Assembly (NCBI RefSeq): GCF_025149915.1
Contig: NZ_CP102278.1
Coordinates: forward strand, 1,953,501 to 2,017,500
Source: Coprococcus eutactus
GTDB lineage: Bacteria > Bacillota > Clostridia > Lachnospirales > Lachnospiraceae
Direction: 5' to 3'
DNA length: 64,000 nt
Position 1 is the stretch's first letter, and every line of letters starts with the position of its first letter. Made by a program: the position numbers and the translations under genes. The notes beneath the pieces are model-generated. The model was given only the letters and a program-made list of their open reading frames with translations, was not told the DNA's origin and ran no database searches. Below are positions 1 through 8,185 of the stretch, piece by piece.

Positions 1-28
1 ATGCCCAAACTGGAATAGGTTTGACACT

Positions 29-475
29 TTAATCGGGACTGAACTCCTTATCGGTAATGACATAATGAAATTCATCTGCACCAAAGGTATCTTTGTCCAG
101 ATCTGTAATAGTAAATGTAGTTCCATCAAATTTCATATAGCCGCTGGTGCCGTCAACAACAACGCCATCTTTTACAATGTCCAGATAAACAATTCTATCG
201 ATGCTATTCAACTCATAGGCCTGCCAACCGTCCACACCCTGAAAATAGGCTGTAACATTGGCAAACGGTTCATCGTTTTCCTTCTTGCAGACAAGATAAC
301 TGGCACTGTCCTCCGATACCCAAGTGGCAGTCATTCCCCAAGGACCTTCCGTTGATACATATCTCCCAAATTTATGGTCGTTGGTACGGTTAATTATGAG
401 TCCTACAAAAGAACCAACAACGAGTACAAGAATAAGCACAACGACACCAACAATGATTTTTACATTCTTCCTCAT
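29..475 (-). CDS. small membrane-anchored protein, unknown function
   Basis: The protein is about 148 aa. Residues 1-10 are basic and residues 8-28 form one hydrophobic segment rich in Val/Ile/Leu, followed by a soluble, acidic, probably extracytoplasmic domain of about 115 aa with several Trp/Tyr. The ATG at 475 was chosen over an in-frame ATG nine codons upstream because GGAAGGG lies about 9 nt before it. I recognise no family. It is the leftmost gene visible in element B and may be cargo. A lipoprotein Cys is not visible, so an uncleaved signal anchor is more likely. Confidence 0.6.
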   Translation of the reverse strand: MRKNVKIIVGVVVLILVLVVGSFVGLIINRTNDHKFGRYVSTEGPWGMTATWVSEDSASYLVCKKENDEPFANVTAYFQGVDGWQAYELNSIDRIVYLDIVKDGVVVDGTSGYMKFDGTTFTITDLDKDTFGADEFHYVITDKEFSPD

Positions 476-587
476 GATAAATTCACCCTTCCATAAATTC
501 ATCTGTTAAGAATATTCTTATTTTTCGCTCTTATTGAACATACTAATTATACCACAATATATGCAAGTTTTCCATATGCTTTTCTTC

Positions 588-752
588 CTATGCCGTATGC
601 TGATTTGCCCTAACATCATTCTCAATCAGCCTCTTTATCTTGTCCTTCATGCTTTCTTCGGCATCCTCATTGAAATGCACTCTCACAACATACATTGTGC
701 CACCTATCTGCTTTCTGAGTGCTACCGGTGTGTGTGATTTTCTATTCTCCAT
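588..752 (-). CDS. TnpW-like small transposon protein (54 aa)
   Basis: The reading frame of 54 codons opens with MENRKSHTPV after AGGAG at the usual distance. It contains the IGGT-YVVRVHF and DKIKRLIEND blocks characteristic of the TnpW family, small proteins encoded next to large serine recombinases in clostridial transposons. Two relatives occur in this window, at 20803 and 44501, each just upstream of a TnpX-type recombinase. Here it is separated from tnpX by the vapE-primase-mob block. The function is not established; a role accessory to recombination is plausible. Confidence 0.7.
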   Translation of the reverse strand: MENRKSHTPVALRKQIGGTMYVVRVHFNEDAEESMKDKIKRLIENDVRANQHTA

Positions 753-1018
753 TTGTGTTCTCCTTTATGTCTGCCTGGTAAGGAAGAGCCTCTTTCAGCT
801 GACAACCGGAAGCTGACAACCGACCTCTAAAAACTCTCAATTCCTTTTATTTATAGTTACTTTTCCTAAATTTACTTTTTCTCAAATATTCCGTTGCTTT
901 CGTTGTCAGAACTATATATATCCCTTAAAAACATAGTAAATATAAGGTTTTATAGAACATAGAACCGACAACGGGGTTGGCAACGGGATAGACAACCAGC
1001 CGACAACCTATCAGGCAT
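753..1018. repeat. GACAAC-rich repeat region next to vapE
   Basis: This 266-nt stretch has no gene. It contains two exact copies of AGCTGACAACCG (798-809 and 812-823) and further GACAAC words at about 967, 991 and 1002, with one inverted copy near 906. The centre is AT-rich. Clustered short repeats beside a primase/VapE module could be replication-initiator sites, but that is inference. Confidence 0.45.
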
Positions 1019-2344
1019 TTATCCCTCCATCCACTCCGGTGGCAATGATAACTGCTCCATCTGCTCCTTGGTTATCGGTTGAAAATCCTGACCTCTGTTG
1101 TCAGGCTTCTCCCATCCTTTCTGCCTGCGGTATGGTTCAGGAAAATGTCTTGGATTACTAAAGGCAATCCAATCACTGCAGTTATTCATAATGTCATTAA
1201 TCTCACGAATTTCCCATTGTGCCGGATTTCCGTCATTTCCCAATGCCTCAGAATATAACTGCCTTGAACATACCATGCTTCCCTCGTAATGCTCCAAATA
1301 GTCAAGAATCAGCTCTTTCTTGGTATCTTCCTGCATAAACTGCTTCTGATACTCACAAAGCTCTTTTTCCATCTCTTTCGGAAGCCTCAGCTGGCATTTG
1401 CCACTCCTGTAGATTTCCATAGCCTCTGCCCACATCTGGTCGATATATTCCCTTGATGTCTTTTCATCATCGAGTATATGAGTTTCCGCCTCTTCCATAT
1501 TGCAAAGAATAGGCAGAAATCTTCGGTTTCCCGACCTGTCCATAGGCAGGAAATCCAGCGAATTTGATGAACCGGCAAACACGCACTGCCTCTTGTGGTC
1601 TTTGGGATGCCTGTCGTATGGGGTCTTGTAAGTGTCTTTCTGTCTGCTCATAAAGGACTTGGTATCTTCCACATTCTTGGCATTGAGAATTGCCACCATT
1701 TCAGGGAACTCTATAATCAGATGCCCCTGTATTTTTCGGTATACATTATCATCATCCATTTTCTTCAAGTCATCCGTAAACCAGTCATCTTCCATGGCAA
1801 GGAAACGCAGAAAAGTGGATTTACCGGCTCCCTGACCACCTACCAGGCAGAGCATTACTTCAAACTTGATGCCCGGGCATGAAATTCTTGCTATCGTCCC
1901 TATCATAAAAAGCTTCATTACCTCATAGGTGTACTCACTGACCTCTGCCCCTAAGAAGTGATGCAGTGCATAGCGTATCCTCTCCCTGCCATCCCATGTT
2001 ATGGAATTGATGCGGTCAAGAACCGGATGGTATCTGTTTTCATTTGCCACGACCTTTATCACATCCTCAATCCGCTTTTCGTTGGATAATCCATAATGCT
2101 TTTCAAGGTAGACAACAAGGAATTTCAAATCAACATCCGTCAGGCTGTCGCTTTCACGATACCATCCCAAATCCCTTGTAATGTCGATTTTATCCGTAAA
2201 CATGTTCAGACGGAATGCACCCTGCAGATTAGGGTCATTCATCAAAATCAGACGATAGTTACCGACTGTTTTCCTGACTTCTCCCTTTTCTGTGCTCTCC
2301 AGCATCGCCCTGACTTCTCCGATACTCTTCAATTCTTCCTGCAA
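1019..2344 (-). CDS. VapE-family P-loop protein (virulence-associated E)
   Basis: The 441-aa protein has a Walker A motif GGQGAGKST near residue 170 and the surrounding VirE/VapE domain (WDGRERI upstream, IIEFPEM and SSNSLDFLP downstream). Such proteins accompany primases in phage satellites and integrative elements and probably act as helicase-like replication proteins. The start is a TTG at 2344 preceded by AAAGGGGGTGA at ideal spacing. This makes it overlap the primase 3' end by 86 nt, so the two are probably translationally coupled. Family membership is clear; the biochemical role is inferred from context. Confidence 0.85.
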   Translation of the reverse strand: MQEELKSIGEVRAMLESTEKGEVRKTVGNYRLILMNDPNLQGAFRLNMFTDKIDITRDLGWYRESDSLTDVDLKFLVVYLEKHYGLSNEKRIEDVIKVVANENRYHPVLDRINSITWDGRERIRYALHHFLGAEVSEYTYEVMKLFMIGTIARISCPGIKFEVMLCLVGGQGAGKSTFLRFLAMEDDWFTDDLKKMDDDNVYRKIQGHLIIEFPEMVAILNAKNVEDTKSFMSRQKDTYKTPYDRHPKDHKRQCVFAGSSNSLDFLPMDRSGNRRFLPILCNMEEAETHILDDEKTSREYIDQMWAEAMEIYRSGKCQLRLPKEMEKELCEYQKQFMQEDTKKELILDYLEHYEGSMVCSRQLYSEALGNDGNPAQWEIREINDIMNNCSDWIAFSNPRHFPEPYRRQKGWEKPDNRGQDFQPITKEQMEQLSLPPEWMEG

Positions 2345-2894
2345 TCGACTTCACCCCCTTTCCAATGTCAGAAACAACAGAAGCTCTGTCAGGGATATCC
2401 TTTTCAAGGAGAGTATCAAGCTGATATTCCACTTTACTGATATTCTGCAGAGCTTCTACAAAGCAGGGATGCCATTCCTCATCCATGCTCTTCGGTGCAT
2501 ATTCTGTTTTCCATTTCCTTAACAGATGATAATAGTCTGACAGAACACAAAAACACTGCTTCTGCTCTTCATCCAGTATCTGCTCCGGTGTTTTCTTTGG
2601 TGCCATCTTTTTCGGTGGTGCCCGGTTGGTTGCGTCATAATTCAGTCCAAAGTCAGATGCAATCTTCATTGCAGCTTCCTTTGGTGCAAGCCCGAAATAT
2701 TTTGCCACAAAATCTATCGCATCTCCGGTATCTCCACAGCCGAAACAATAGTATCTCTTATCAATCTTCATGCTGGGAGTCTTGTCTTTATGAAACGGAC
2801 AACAAGCCAGCCCACTCCGGTTGATTTTGATGCCATACTGCATAGCCACCTGCCTTGCAGTGACATTTTCTTTCACTACTGCAAATACATTCAT
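2259..2894 (-). CDS. CHC2 zinc-finger primase-like protein
   Basis: The N-terminal 90 residues carry the CHC2 zinc ribbon of DnaG-type primases: CPFH near residue 33 and CFGCG near residue 51, with HKDKTPS between. The catalytic TOPRIM domain is absent and the rest (about 120 aa) is helical and charged. At 211 aa it is far shorter than DnaG, as in many satellite elements where a CHC2 protein pairs with VapE. It lies 2 nt downstream of the MobV gene and overlaps vapE, so mob, primase and vapE look like one operon. Confidence 0.85.
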   Translation of the reverse strand: MNVFAVVKENVTARQVAMQYGIKINRSGLACCPFHKDKTPSMKIDKRYYCFGCGDTGDAIDFVAKYFGLAPKEAAMKIASDFGLNYDATNRAPPKKMAPKKTPEQILDEEQKQCFCVLSDYYHLLRKWKTEYAPKSMDEEWHPCFVEALQNISKVEYQLDTLLEKDIPDRASVVSDIGKGVKSIAGRIEEYRRSQGDAGEHRKGRSQENSR

Positions 2895-2896
2895 GC

Positions 2897-4126
2897 TTAT
2901 CCCAATTCCTCTCCCCTTGCTTTTTTGTGTGCTGGTGTTTCTGCCACCTTTGCTCTCTGCTCCTCTACAAGCTTCCTGTTTGCCTCAAGAAGGGCACGGA
3001 CTGACTTCCTTGCATGTTCCTTTACCTCAGACTTCTTTTGCTCCTTTATGCGTGGATTTTGCAATGTTTCCATTACTTTCCCGGCTACTTTCTGTGCCAT
3101 GCCCCTGAGCCTGTTTTCCAAATTATCAAGACACCTTCCGACAAAATCCCGCTTGTCCTTTGGTGTCTTTCTCTCATCCGAGGTCAGCCACTTTTTATAT
3201 CTGCGAAGCTCCTCAATATCTTCCGCCCTGGTCTGCTCTGCCATTGTATCAGATACTGCCTCACACGCTTTTTCATAGGCATCCTCAGCTACCTGTTCCA
3301 CAAAATTCTCCATATCCAAAACTCTCATGGTAATCTCATCCAGAACTGCCTGCTTCTCTGCAATTCGCTTTTTCTGATTTTCAATTATAAAGTCCTGCTT
3401 TTCAAGATAGCCTGCACCACCATAAACCGGCTCACACTCCACCTGCACTCCGTTTCTCTGTGCTATCTCCAAAAACAATTTTCTGCATTCTGCATCAAAG
3501 TTCATTTTCCGGTTATTGTATTTCCCTTTCTTTTTTGCTGGGTCAGGCAGTTCAAAGCCAAGCTCTTCCAGTGCCTTATCCTGCTGGGGACATAATTCTC
3601 CATATTTGTTTTTTGCGTCAAATACATGCCTCTCATGAATATGCGGGGTTGCCTCATCCAGGTGCAGTGCCCAGTCCAATATATGAATGTGGGAGCCATA
3701 TCTTTTATTGAACTCGTCAAAGAACTCTGCTGATACCTTAGCTAGCACATCCGGTGTAACCGCATGGTCTATATTGCCAAGCTGTATCACGCTTTCTTCC
3801 GGGCAGGTCTTATTGTTTTTCAGTACATCATCAATCGTTCTGTTTCTCTCCGGATGCCTTGCCTGCTCATTCCTCTCATTCTGTGCATCCACAAAATCTG
3901 AATAATGCTCATAGTAATAGGCACGCTCAATTTCTGTAAAATTAAACTGCCTCTCTTGGGAACTGCCCGCAAAACTGTAACCCTGATAGCAGTCCCAGTA
4001 AACATTCTGCTTTGTTCTTTCCGAATCAATATGTTCACTGTGCTCCACATCAAAATCCCTGTCATTATGCTTTACATCATAGACTCCATGCTTTCCACTT
4101 CTGCCATTATGCCTTGAAGCTTTCAT
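2897..4126 (-). CDS. MobV/Pre-type plasmid recombination relaxase
   Basis: The protein is about 409 aa. The central DEATPHIHERHVFD segment (near residues 155-170) is the histidine triad of MobV relaxases, which nick oriT and attach covalently to the 5' end. The region after residue 235 is predominantly coiled coil. The ATG at 4126 has GGAGAG upstream; an in-frame GTG seven codons earlier lacks a good site. It is the first gene of the mob-primase-vapE group, and a candidate oriT palindrome lies about 80 nt upstream. It would allow mobilization of element B by a co-resident T4SS. Confidence 0.88.
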   Translation of the reverse strand: MKASRHNGRSGKHGVYDVKHNDRDFDVEHSEHIDSERTKQNVYWDCYQGYSFAGSSQERQFNFTEIERAYYYEHYSDFVDAQNERNEQARHPERNRTIDDVLKNNKTCPEESVIQLGNIDHAVTPDVLAKVSAEFFDEFNKRYGSHIHILDWALHLDEATPHIHERHVFDAKNKYGELCPQQDKALEELGFELPDPAKKKGKYNNRKMNFDAECRKLFLEIAQRNGVQVECEPVYGGAGYLEKQDFIIENQKKRIAEKQAVLDEITMRVLDMENFVEQVAEDAYEKACEAVSDTMAEQTRAEDIEELRRYKKWLTSDERKTPKDKRDFVGRCLDNLENRLRGMAQKVAGKVMETLQNPRIKEQKKSEVKEHARKSVRALLEANRKLVEEQRAKVAETPAHKKARGEELG

Positions 4127-4203
4127 TGTCTTTTCTCTCCTCTCCACTGTTTTGTTTTTTTGATGGCGGAGCCGATAAACCCTTGCGTTTGCGGCAAGTA
4201 ATA

Positions 4204-4238
4204 CCCAGTACTTATTGTCGCTACGACAATAAACTGGG
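4204..4238. other. candidate oriT inverted repeat upstream of MobV gene
   Basis: A near-perfect palindrome: CCCAGT, 2 nt, TTATTGTCG, a 3-nt loop, CGACAATAA, ACTGGG. It sits in a 320-nt gene-free interval just upstream of the MobV start, where oriT of MobV plasmids normally lies. A second hairpin GGGC-TTCT-GCCC follows at 4242. There is no T run, so it is not a terminator. The nick site is not identified. Confidence 0.5.
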
Positions 4239-4402
4239 CAGGGCTTCTGCCCTTGACCTGATGAAGGCTCTGCCTCTCAACTCCGACAAAGGTTGCACCT
4301 CTGTACTCTGCTCCGAAGGAGTTGAAATCTGTCATCCCACAGGACGGATAACACAGTTCAACTTCTCCGGTTGCCCTGCATTTCCTGCGGAAATTTGAGC
4401 AT

Positions 4403-4437
4403 GAAAAAAGCACCCAAGACTTCTCTCAAGTGCTTTC
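4403..4437 (-). terminator. Rho-independent terminator after tnpX
   Basis: On the minus strand AAAGCAC pairs with GTGCTTT around a loop and is followed by a T run. It starts just past the tnpX stop codon and separates tnpX from mob. Confidence 0.6.
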
Positions 4438-4446
4438 TGCGAAATC

Positions 4447-6138
4447 CTATTCAGGCATTCCAATCGTCGGTTCCAATGCAAGACTGCCTGCCGTTGCATA
4501 GACTCCGTTCTCCCTGTCCTGCCTGCGGATTTCTTCTTTCATTGCCTGCATTTTTGCACGCTTTTCATTTTTTACACGCTCTTCATATTTCCTCTGCCAT
4601 CCACTTTCATTTCTTCGTAAATACTGCTGATGTCTCCTGTCCTTGATTCTGTTAATCCGGTCAATCTCAGCCTGCTCTTCAGCAGTAGGTTCTGTCATCA
4701 TTGCCGGTGGAACATACCGACCAACAAAATTGAAATAGATTTCAATCTCCTGCGTGGTTTGGATGCTCCCCTTTCTGTCTCTTTCATGCACCAGCACCTT
4801 ATCAACAAATTCATTTACCATTGCCGGTGTCAGTTCCTCGAACTTCTCATATTTATCAATCAGTGCAATAAACTTGCCGGCAGAATTTCTGCTTTTCTCA
4901 TATTCTGTGAGCTTCGCTTCCAGCTCCTTAATCTCTGCATCCAGCTCCGCTTTTTCCCTGGCATACTGCTTATCAAGAACCTCATATCTGCTGTCCGGTA
5001 GTTTGCCGAGAATATTGTCCTCATAAATACGGCAGATTAGCTTCTCCAGCTCCTCACAGCGATTTCCAGCCACTGCGATTCTTGCCCTGACCTTTTTTAC
5101 CTCTGCATCCTCCTGTGTTGACTGTGCCATTGTTATGGTGTCTATGAACTCGCTCCGGTCATACTTTGCATATTCAAAGATTGCCCTGAGTGTGTCTCCT
5201 ATCAGTTCCAGCACCACTGACTCGTTAATCCTGTGCTGTGTCTTGCACAATGTTCCGCAAGGTACCTTGGTATAAGCAGAACAGGTATACTGGGCAATCC
5301 TCTTTCCATTGCTTGTCCGGTGCACATACATTTTTGCACCACAGTCAGCACAATACATAAGACCGGTAAGAACATGATGCTCTCCCCATCCGTCCGGGTA
5401 TCTCCTTACATTTTCCCGTAATTTCTGCACTGTATCAAAGGTCTGCTGGTCAATAATCGGCTCCTGCGTATTCTCAAATATTACCCAGTTGTCCTCTGAT
5501 ACATAATGGCTCTTTTTATCCTTAAAATGCTTCTGTGTTTTAAAATTGACCGTGTGACCTAAGTATTCCCTTTTCTTCAATATCCCGACTACTGTAGAAG
5601 AACCCCATCCATAAGGGTCTTTCACTTTCTTGTTTCTGTTATTCCCCTGCCCGAAGCGTGCCATATGCACTGCCGGTATTTCCACTTTTTTCTCCTGCAG
5701 AAGTTTTGCTATCTGATAAGGACCCAGCCCATCAATAGTCCATTTGAATATCAGCCTCACAATTTCGGCAGCTTCTTCATCCACAATCCAATGGTTTCCG
5801 TCATTTTCATCTTTCAGGTATCCGTATGGTGTAACACTTGCCACATGCTTTCCGGATTTTCCCTTGGATTTGAATGTGGATTTTATCTTTTTGCTGATAT
5901 CCTTGGCATACATTTCATTCATAACATCCCTGAATACAAGGAAATCGTCATCTCCATTGTAACTGTCATGATTATCGTTAATTGCAATCAGACGAACTCC
6001 CTTTTTGCGAAAGAACTCCCGGAGCTGACCTACCACAAGATAATCCCGCCCTAACCGGCTCATATCCTTTAGAATAATGGTTTCCACTTCTCCATCTTCC
6101 ACAAGCTGTATCATAGCCTTAAAGGATGGTCTGTCAAA
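4447..6138 (-). pseudogene. tnpX: large serine recombinase (TnpX type), C-terminal part, split by ICE-C
   Basis: The fragment begins at the codons for DRPSFKAM and runs 562 residues. It includes the rest of the resolvase domain ([14 protein letters not shown]), the recombinase domain, the zinc ribbon (CADCGA, then CSAYTKVPC) and a coiled-coil C-terminus. The catalytic Ser and the first 58 residues are encoded at 46509-46682. Joining GISGTTF there to DRPSF here gives the normal family sequence in frame, about 620 aa. An open frame continues into the ICE-C end up to 6204, but those residues are not native. The gene is inactive while ICE-C is inserted. Confidence 0.92.
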
Positions 6139-6148
6139 AGCTGACGTT

Positions 6149-6160
6149 AGATAACGATAC
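6149..6160 (+). repeat. ICE-C left terminal inverted repeat
   Basis: AGATAACGATAC is the exact reverse complement of 46488-46499. It is 10 nt inside the left CAAA core (6135-6138) and is a probable recombinase binding half-site. Confidence 0.7.
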
Positions 6161-6239
6161 TTTTGAAAACACTGGAAAATCAAGGTTTTTCGAGCGACGG
6201 ACAAGCAGGGTATTGTACTAAAAACTGAATACGACGCAG

Positions 6240-6289
6240 AAGCGGCGTTTCTTACTCTCTACATGGGAGAACAGGAACGCCGCTTTTTT
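6240..6289 (+). terminator. strong terminator near ICE-C left end
   Basis: AAGCGGCGTT (6240-6249) pairs with AACGCCGCTT (6276-6285) and is followed by a run of T. It would stop transcription entering ICE-C from the left, or act as an attenuator for rep. Confidence 0.75.
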
Positions 6290-6298
6290 ATGCCCTTT

Positions 6299-6410
6299 GT
6301 TACGCAGTAGGGGCAGAAAAAGCCTTGCTACAAGCGATTTTGCGGGCGCGTATCTGGCGCGGCAAGGGATTTATACCTTATCCCCCGAAACCGCGCTTCT
6401 ACTGCGTAAC
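6299..6410 (+). ncRNA. conserved 112-nt structured element, copy 1 (upstream of rep)
   Basis: The ends GTTACGCAGTAG and CTACTGCGTAAC form a perfect 12-bp stem. The 3' half contains the shared TTTATACCTTATCCCCCGAA block. The same layout recurs at 38466-38577 (also 112 nt) and 19054-19166 (113 nt), each time next to a rep or Cys-rich-VLP gene. Whether it acts as RNA or as a DNA origin is unknown. Confidence 0.6.
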
Positions 6411-6438
6411 AAATCCACAGCAAAAGGAGTGATTTACT

Positions 6439-7422
6439 ATGGCAGTTTTCAGAGTGGAACGGAACAAGGGCTACACCGTAATGAGCAACCACCACCTACG
6501 CAACAAGGAGCTTTCCTTAAAGGCAAAAGGGCTGTTGTCGCAAATGCTGTCACTCCCCGAAGATTGGGACTACACCTTGAAAGGCTTATCCCTTATCAAC
6601 CGGGAGAAGATAGACGCTATCCGCGAAGCCATTAAGGAGCTTGAACGCGCCGGGTATATCGTTCGGTCAAGGGAGCGCGACGAGAAAGGACGCTTGCGGG
6701 GCGCGGACTATGTGATATTCGAGCAGCCGCAGCCGCCTACGCCGGATTTACCTACATTGGAAAATCCAACATTGGATAATCCAACGCAGGAAAAACCAAC
6801 ATTGGAAAAACCTACGTTGGAAAATCCAACGCAATTAAATAAAGATATACAAAGAACTGACTTACCAAAAAAAGAAAAATCAAATACAGATTTATCAAGT
6901 ACCCATTCCATTCCTATCCTTTCCCCTAACCCCTCTCCTTGCAGAGAAGCGGCTACGCCGCCGGAACGGAAAGGAACGGAAGCGGCAGCACAGAGCGCAG
7001 TTGATATATACCGGGAAATCATCAAGGACAATATCGACTACCACATTCTCAAACAGGACATGAAGTTTGACGGGGACAGGCTGGACGAGATTGTAGACCT
7101 CATGCTTGAAACCGTATGCACCGCCAGAAAGCGGGTACGGATTGCGGGGGACGACTACCCGGCAGAGCTTGTGAAATCTAAGTTTATGAAACTGGACGGC
7201 GAGCATATCCGCTTTGTGCTTGACTGTATGCGGGAGAACACAACGAAAATCCGCAACATCAAGCAATATCTGAAAGCAGCCCTTTTCAACGCCCCGTCCA
7301 CTATCGGCAATTATTACACTTCCCTTGTCGCCCATGACATGGCAAGCGGCGCACTGTCACCGAAGAAGCCGCAGTACGGCGACCCGGACTATTATTCATT
7401 CAAACCGGGCGAAAGCCTGTAA
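6439..7422 (+). CDS. ICE-C replication initiator (HTH + DUF6017-like)
   Basis: The 327-aa protein has an N-terminal winged-helix domain (residues 1-95: NKELSLKAKGLLSQML and AIKELERAGYIVR). A low-complexity linker made of PTLEN-type pentapeptides follows, then a C-terminal domain (from about residue 195, IKDNIDYHIL to the end) that matches the C-terminus of the ICE-A initiator at 49457-50572. The SD AAAGGAG precedes the ATG at 9 nt. The linker is encoded by six 15-bp direct repeats that look like iterons. It is the first gene of the ICE-C plus-strand module and probably initiates replication of the excised circle. Confidence 0.8.
   Translation: MAVFRVERNKGYTVMSNHHLRNKELSLKAKGLLSQMLSLPEDWDYTLKGLSLINREKIDAIREAIKELERAGYIVRSRERDEKGRLRGADYVIFEQPQPPTPDLPTLENPTLDNPTQEKPTLEKPTLENPTQLNKDIQRTDLPKKEKSNTDLSSTHSIPILSPNPSPCREAATPPERKGTEAAAQSAVDIYREIIKDNIDYHILKQDMKFDGDRLDEIVDLMLETVCTARKRVRIAGDDYPAELVKSKFMKLDGEHIRFVLDCMRENTTKIRNIKQYLKAALFNAPSTIGNYYTSLVAHDMASGALSPKKPQYGDPDYYSFKPGESL
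6751..6840 (+). repeat. six 15-bp iterons inside ICE-C rep
   Basis: Six consecutive 15-bp units begin at 6751, 6766, 6781, 6796, 6811 and 6826. The consensus is CCAACATTGGAAAAT, whose CCAACxTTGG core is partly palindromic. They encode PTLEN-like pentapeptides in the initiator's linker. They probably form the origin. Confidence 0.65.
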
Positions 7423-7445
7423 AACAACAAAAGGAGGATTTTATT

Positions 7446-7667
7446 ATGGCACAGAAAATGACAGGAGCATTGGTATTTGACGAGCGCACCGACCGTTACG
7501 ACATTCGCTTTGACTTAAACAGCTACTACGGGGGCTTGCATTGCGGTGAGTGCTTTGACGTATTCGTGCGGGGCAAGTGGAAGCCGACCCGGATTGAGTA
7601 CGGCGACAACTGGTATCTTGTGGGTATCAGAGCCGAGGACTTGAACGGGCTGCGGGTGCGTATCTGA
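7446..7667 (+). CDS. DUF5348-like small protein
   Basis: The 73-aa protein (GALVFDERTDRYDIRFDL near the N-terminus; WKPTRIEYGDNWYLVGI near the C-terminus) matches the short DUF5348-type proteins found in Firmicute conjugative elements between rep and pcfB. GGAGG precedes the ATG. The function is unknown; a small beta-rich fold is likely. Confidence 0.7.
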   Translation: MAQKMTGALVFDERTDRYDIRFDLNSYYGGLHCGECFDVFVRGKWKPTRIEYGDNWYLVGIRAEDLNGLRVRI

Positions 7668-7708
7668 CCGCCGCCCCATAAAGAAACGCGAAAGGAGGAC
7701 GCGAGGAA

Positions 7709-8185
7709 TTGCAGGACGAAGTAAACGAAAAGACCATAGCCCTTTACATCAAGACCGGGAAGCTGACCGCCCAGACGCTCCAAAAGGCAATGAAAGCCAT
7801 ACTGTCAAAGGGCAAAAAGCAGCTTGCAAAACCGCCACAGGGAAAGCAGAGCTTAAAGCAGCTTATGAAGCAGAACGCGGGCGTTTCCAACATTGAGATT
7901 ACCGAGGGCAATATCAAAGCCTTTGAGAGTACGGCGAAAAAGTACGGTATCGACTTTGCGCTGAAAAAGGACGCAACGGAAAGCCCGCCCCGCTATCTGG
8001 TTTTTTTCAAGGGGCGGGACGCGGACGTGCTGACCGCAGCCTTTAAGGAGTTTTCCGCAAAGAAGCTGACACAGGAGAAAAAGCCCTCTATCCGAAAGCT
8101 GCTCTCTACGCTCAAAGAAGCCGCACAGGGCAAGAACGCGGAACGGGCAAAGGTCAAGAACAAGGACAGGGAGGTATCGCTATGA
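7709..8185 (+). CDS. PcfB/DUF3801 family protein
   Basis: The 158-aa protein starts at TTG 7709, 10 nt after AAAGGAGG. It has the LYIKTGKLTAQTLQKAM opening and the central FESTAKKYGIDFALKK-PPRYLVFFKGRDADVL block of PcfB/DUF3801 proteins. PcfB of pCF10 is an accessory factor that works with the coupling protein. Its stop codon overlaps the virD4 ATG (ATGA), as expected for coupled partners. The C-terminus carries a KKPSIRKLL motif resembling tails of two other ICE-C proteins. ICE-A encodes a longer relative at 47947-48726. Confidence 0.8.
   Translation: MQDEVNEKTIALYIKTGKLTAQTLQKAMKAILSKGKKQLAKPPQGKQSLKQLMKQNAGVSNIEITEGNIKAFESTAKKYGIDFALKKDATESPPRYLVFFKGRDADVLTAAFKEFSAKKLTQEKKPSIRKLLSTLKEAAQGKNAERAKVKNKDREVSL

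Larger units (their letters stand above)
1..6138 (-). mobile_element. Element B, left part (mobilizable element, interrupted by ICE-C)
   Basis: This block holds tnpX (3' part), a MobV relaxase, a CHC2 primase, VapE, TnpW and a membrane protein, all on the minus strand. Together they make a small mobilizable element with a VapE/primase replication module. Its recombinase gene continues at 46509-46682, about 40 kb away, so the block is one half of an element split by ICE-C. The other end lies left of the window. No T4SS genes are present, so it would need transfer functions from a helper. Its recombinase is broken, so it is probably immobile unless ICE-C excises. Confidence 0.8.

Noticed and set aside
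4123-4413. 96-codon minus-strand frame upstream of the MobV gene
   Set aside because: It covers the palindromic oriT candidate, has no clear SD, and its sequence shows no family features; treated as non-coding.
6139-6204. N-terminal extension of the recombinase frame (MSVARKTL...)
   Set aside because: It is ICE-C end sequence; the native N-terminus with the catalytic Ser is at 46509-46682.
6708-7031. 107-codon minus-strand frame with repeated VGFSNVGFS pattern
   Set aside because: It is the antisense reading of the rep iterons and has no SD.
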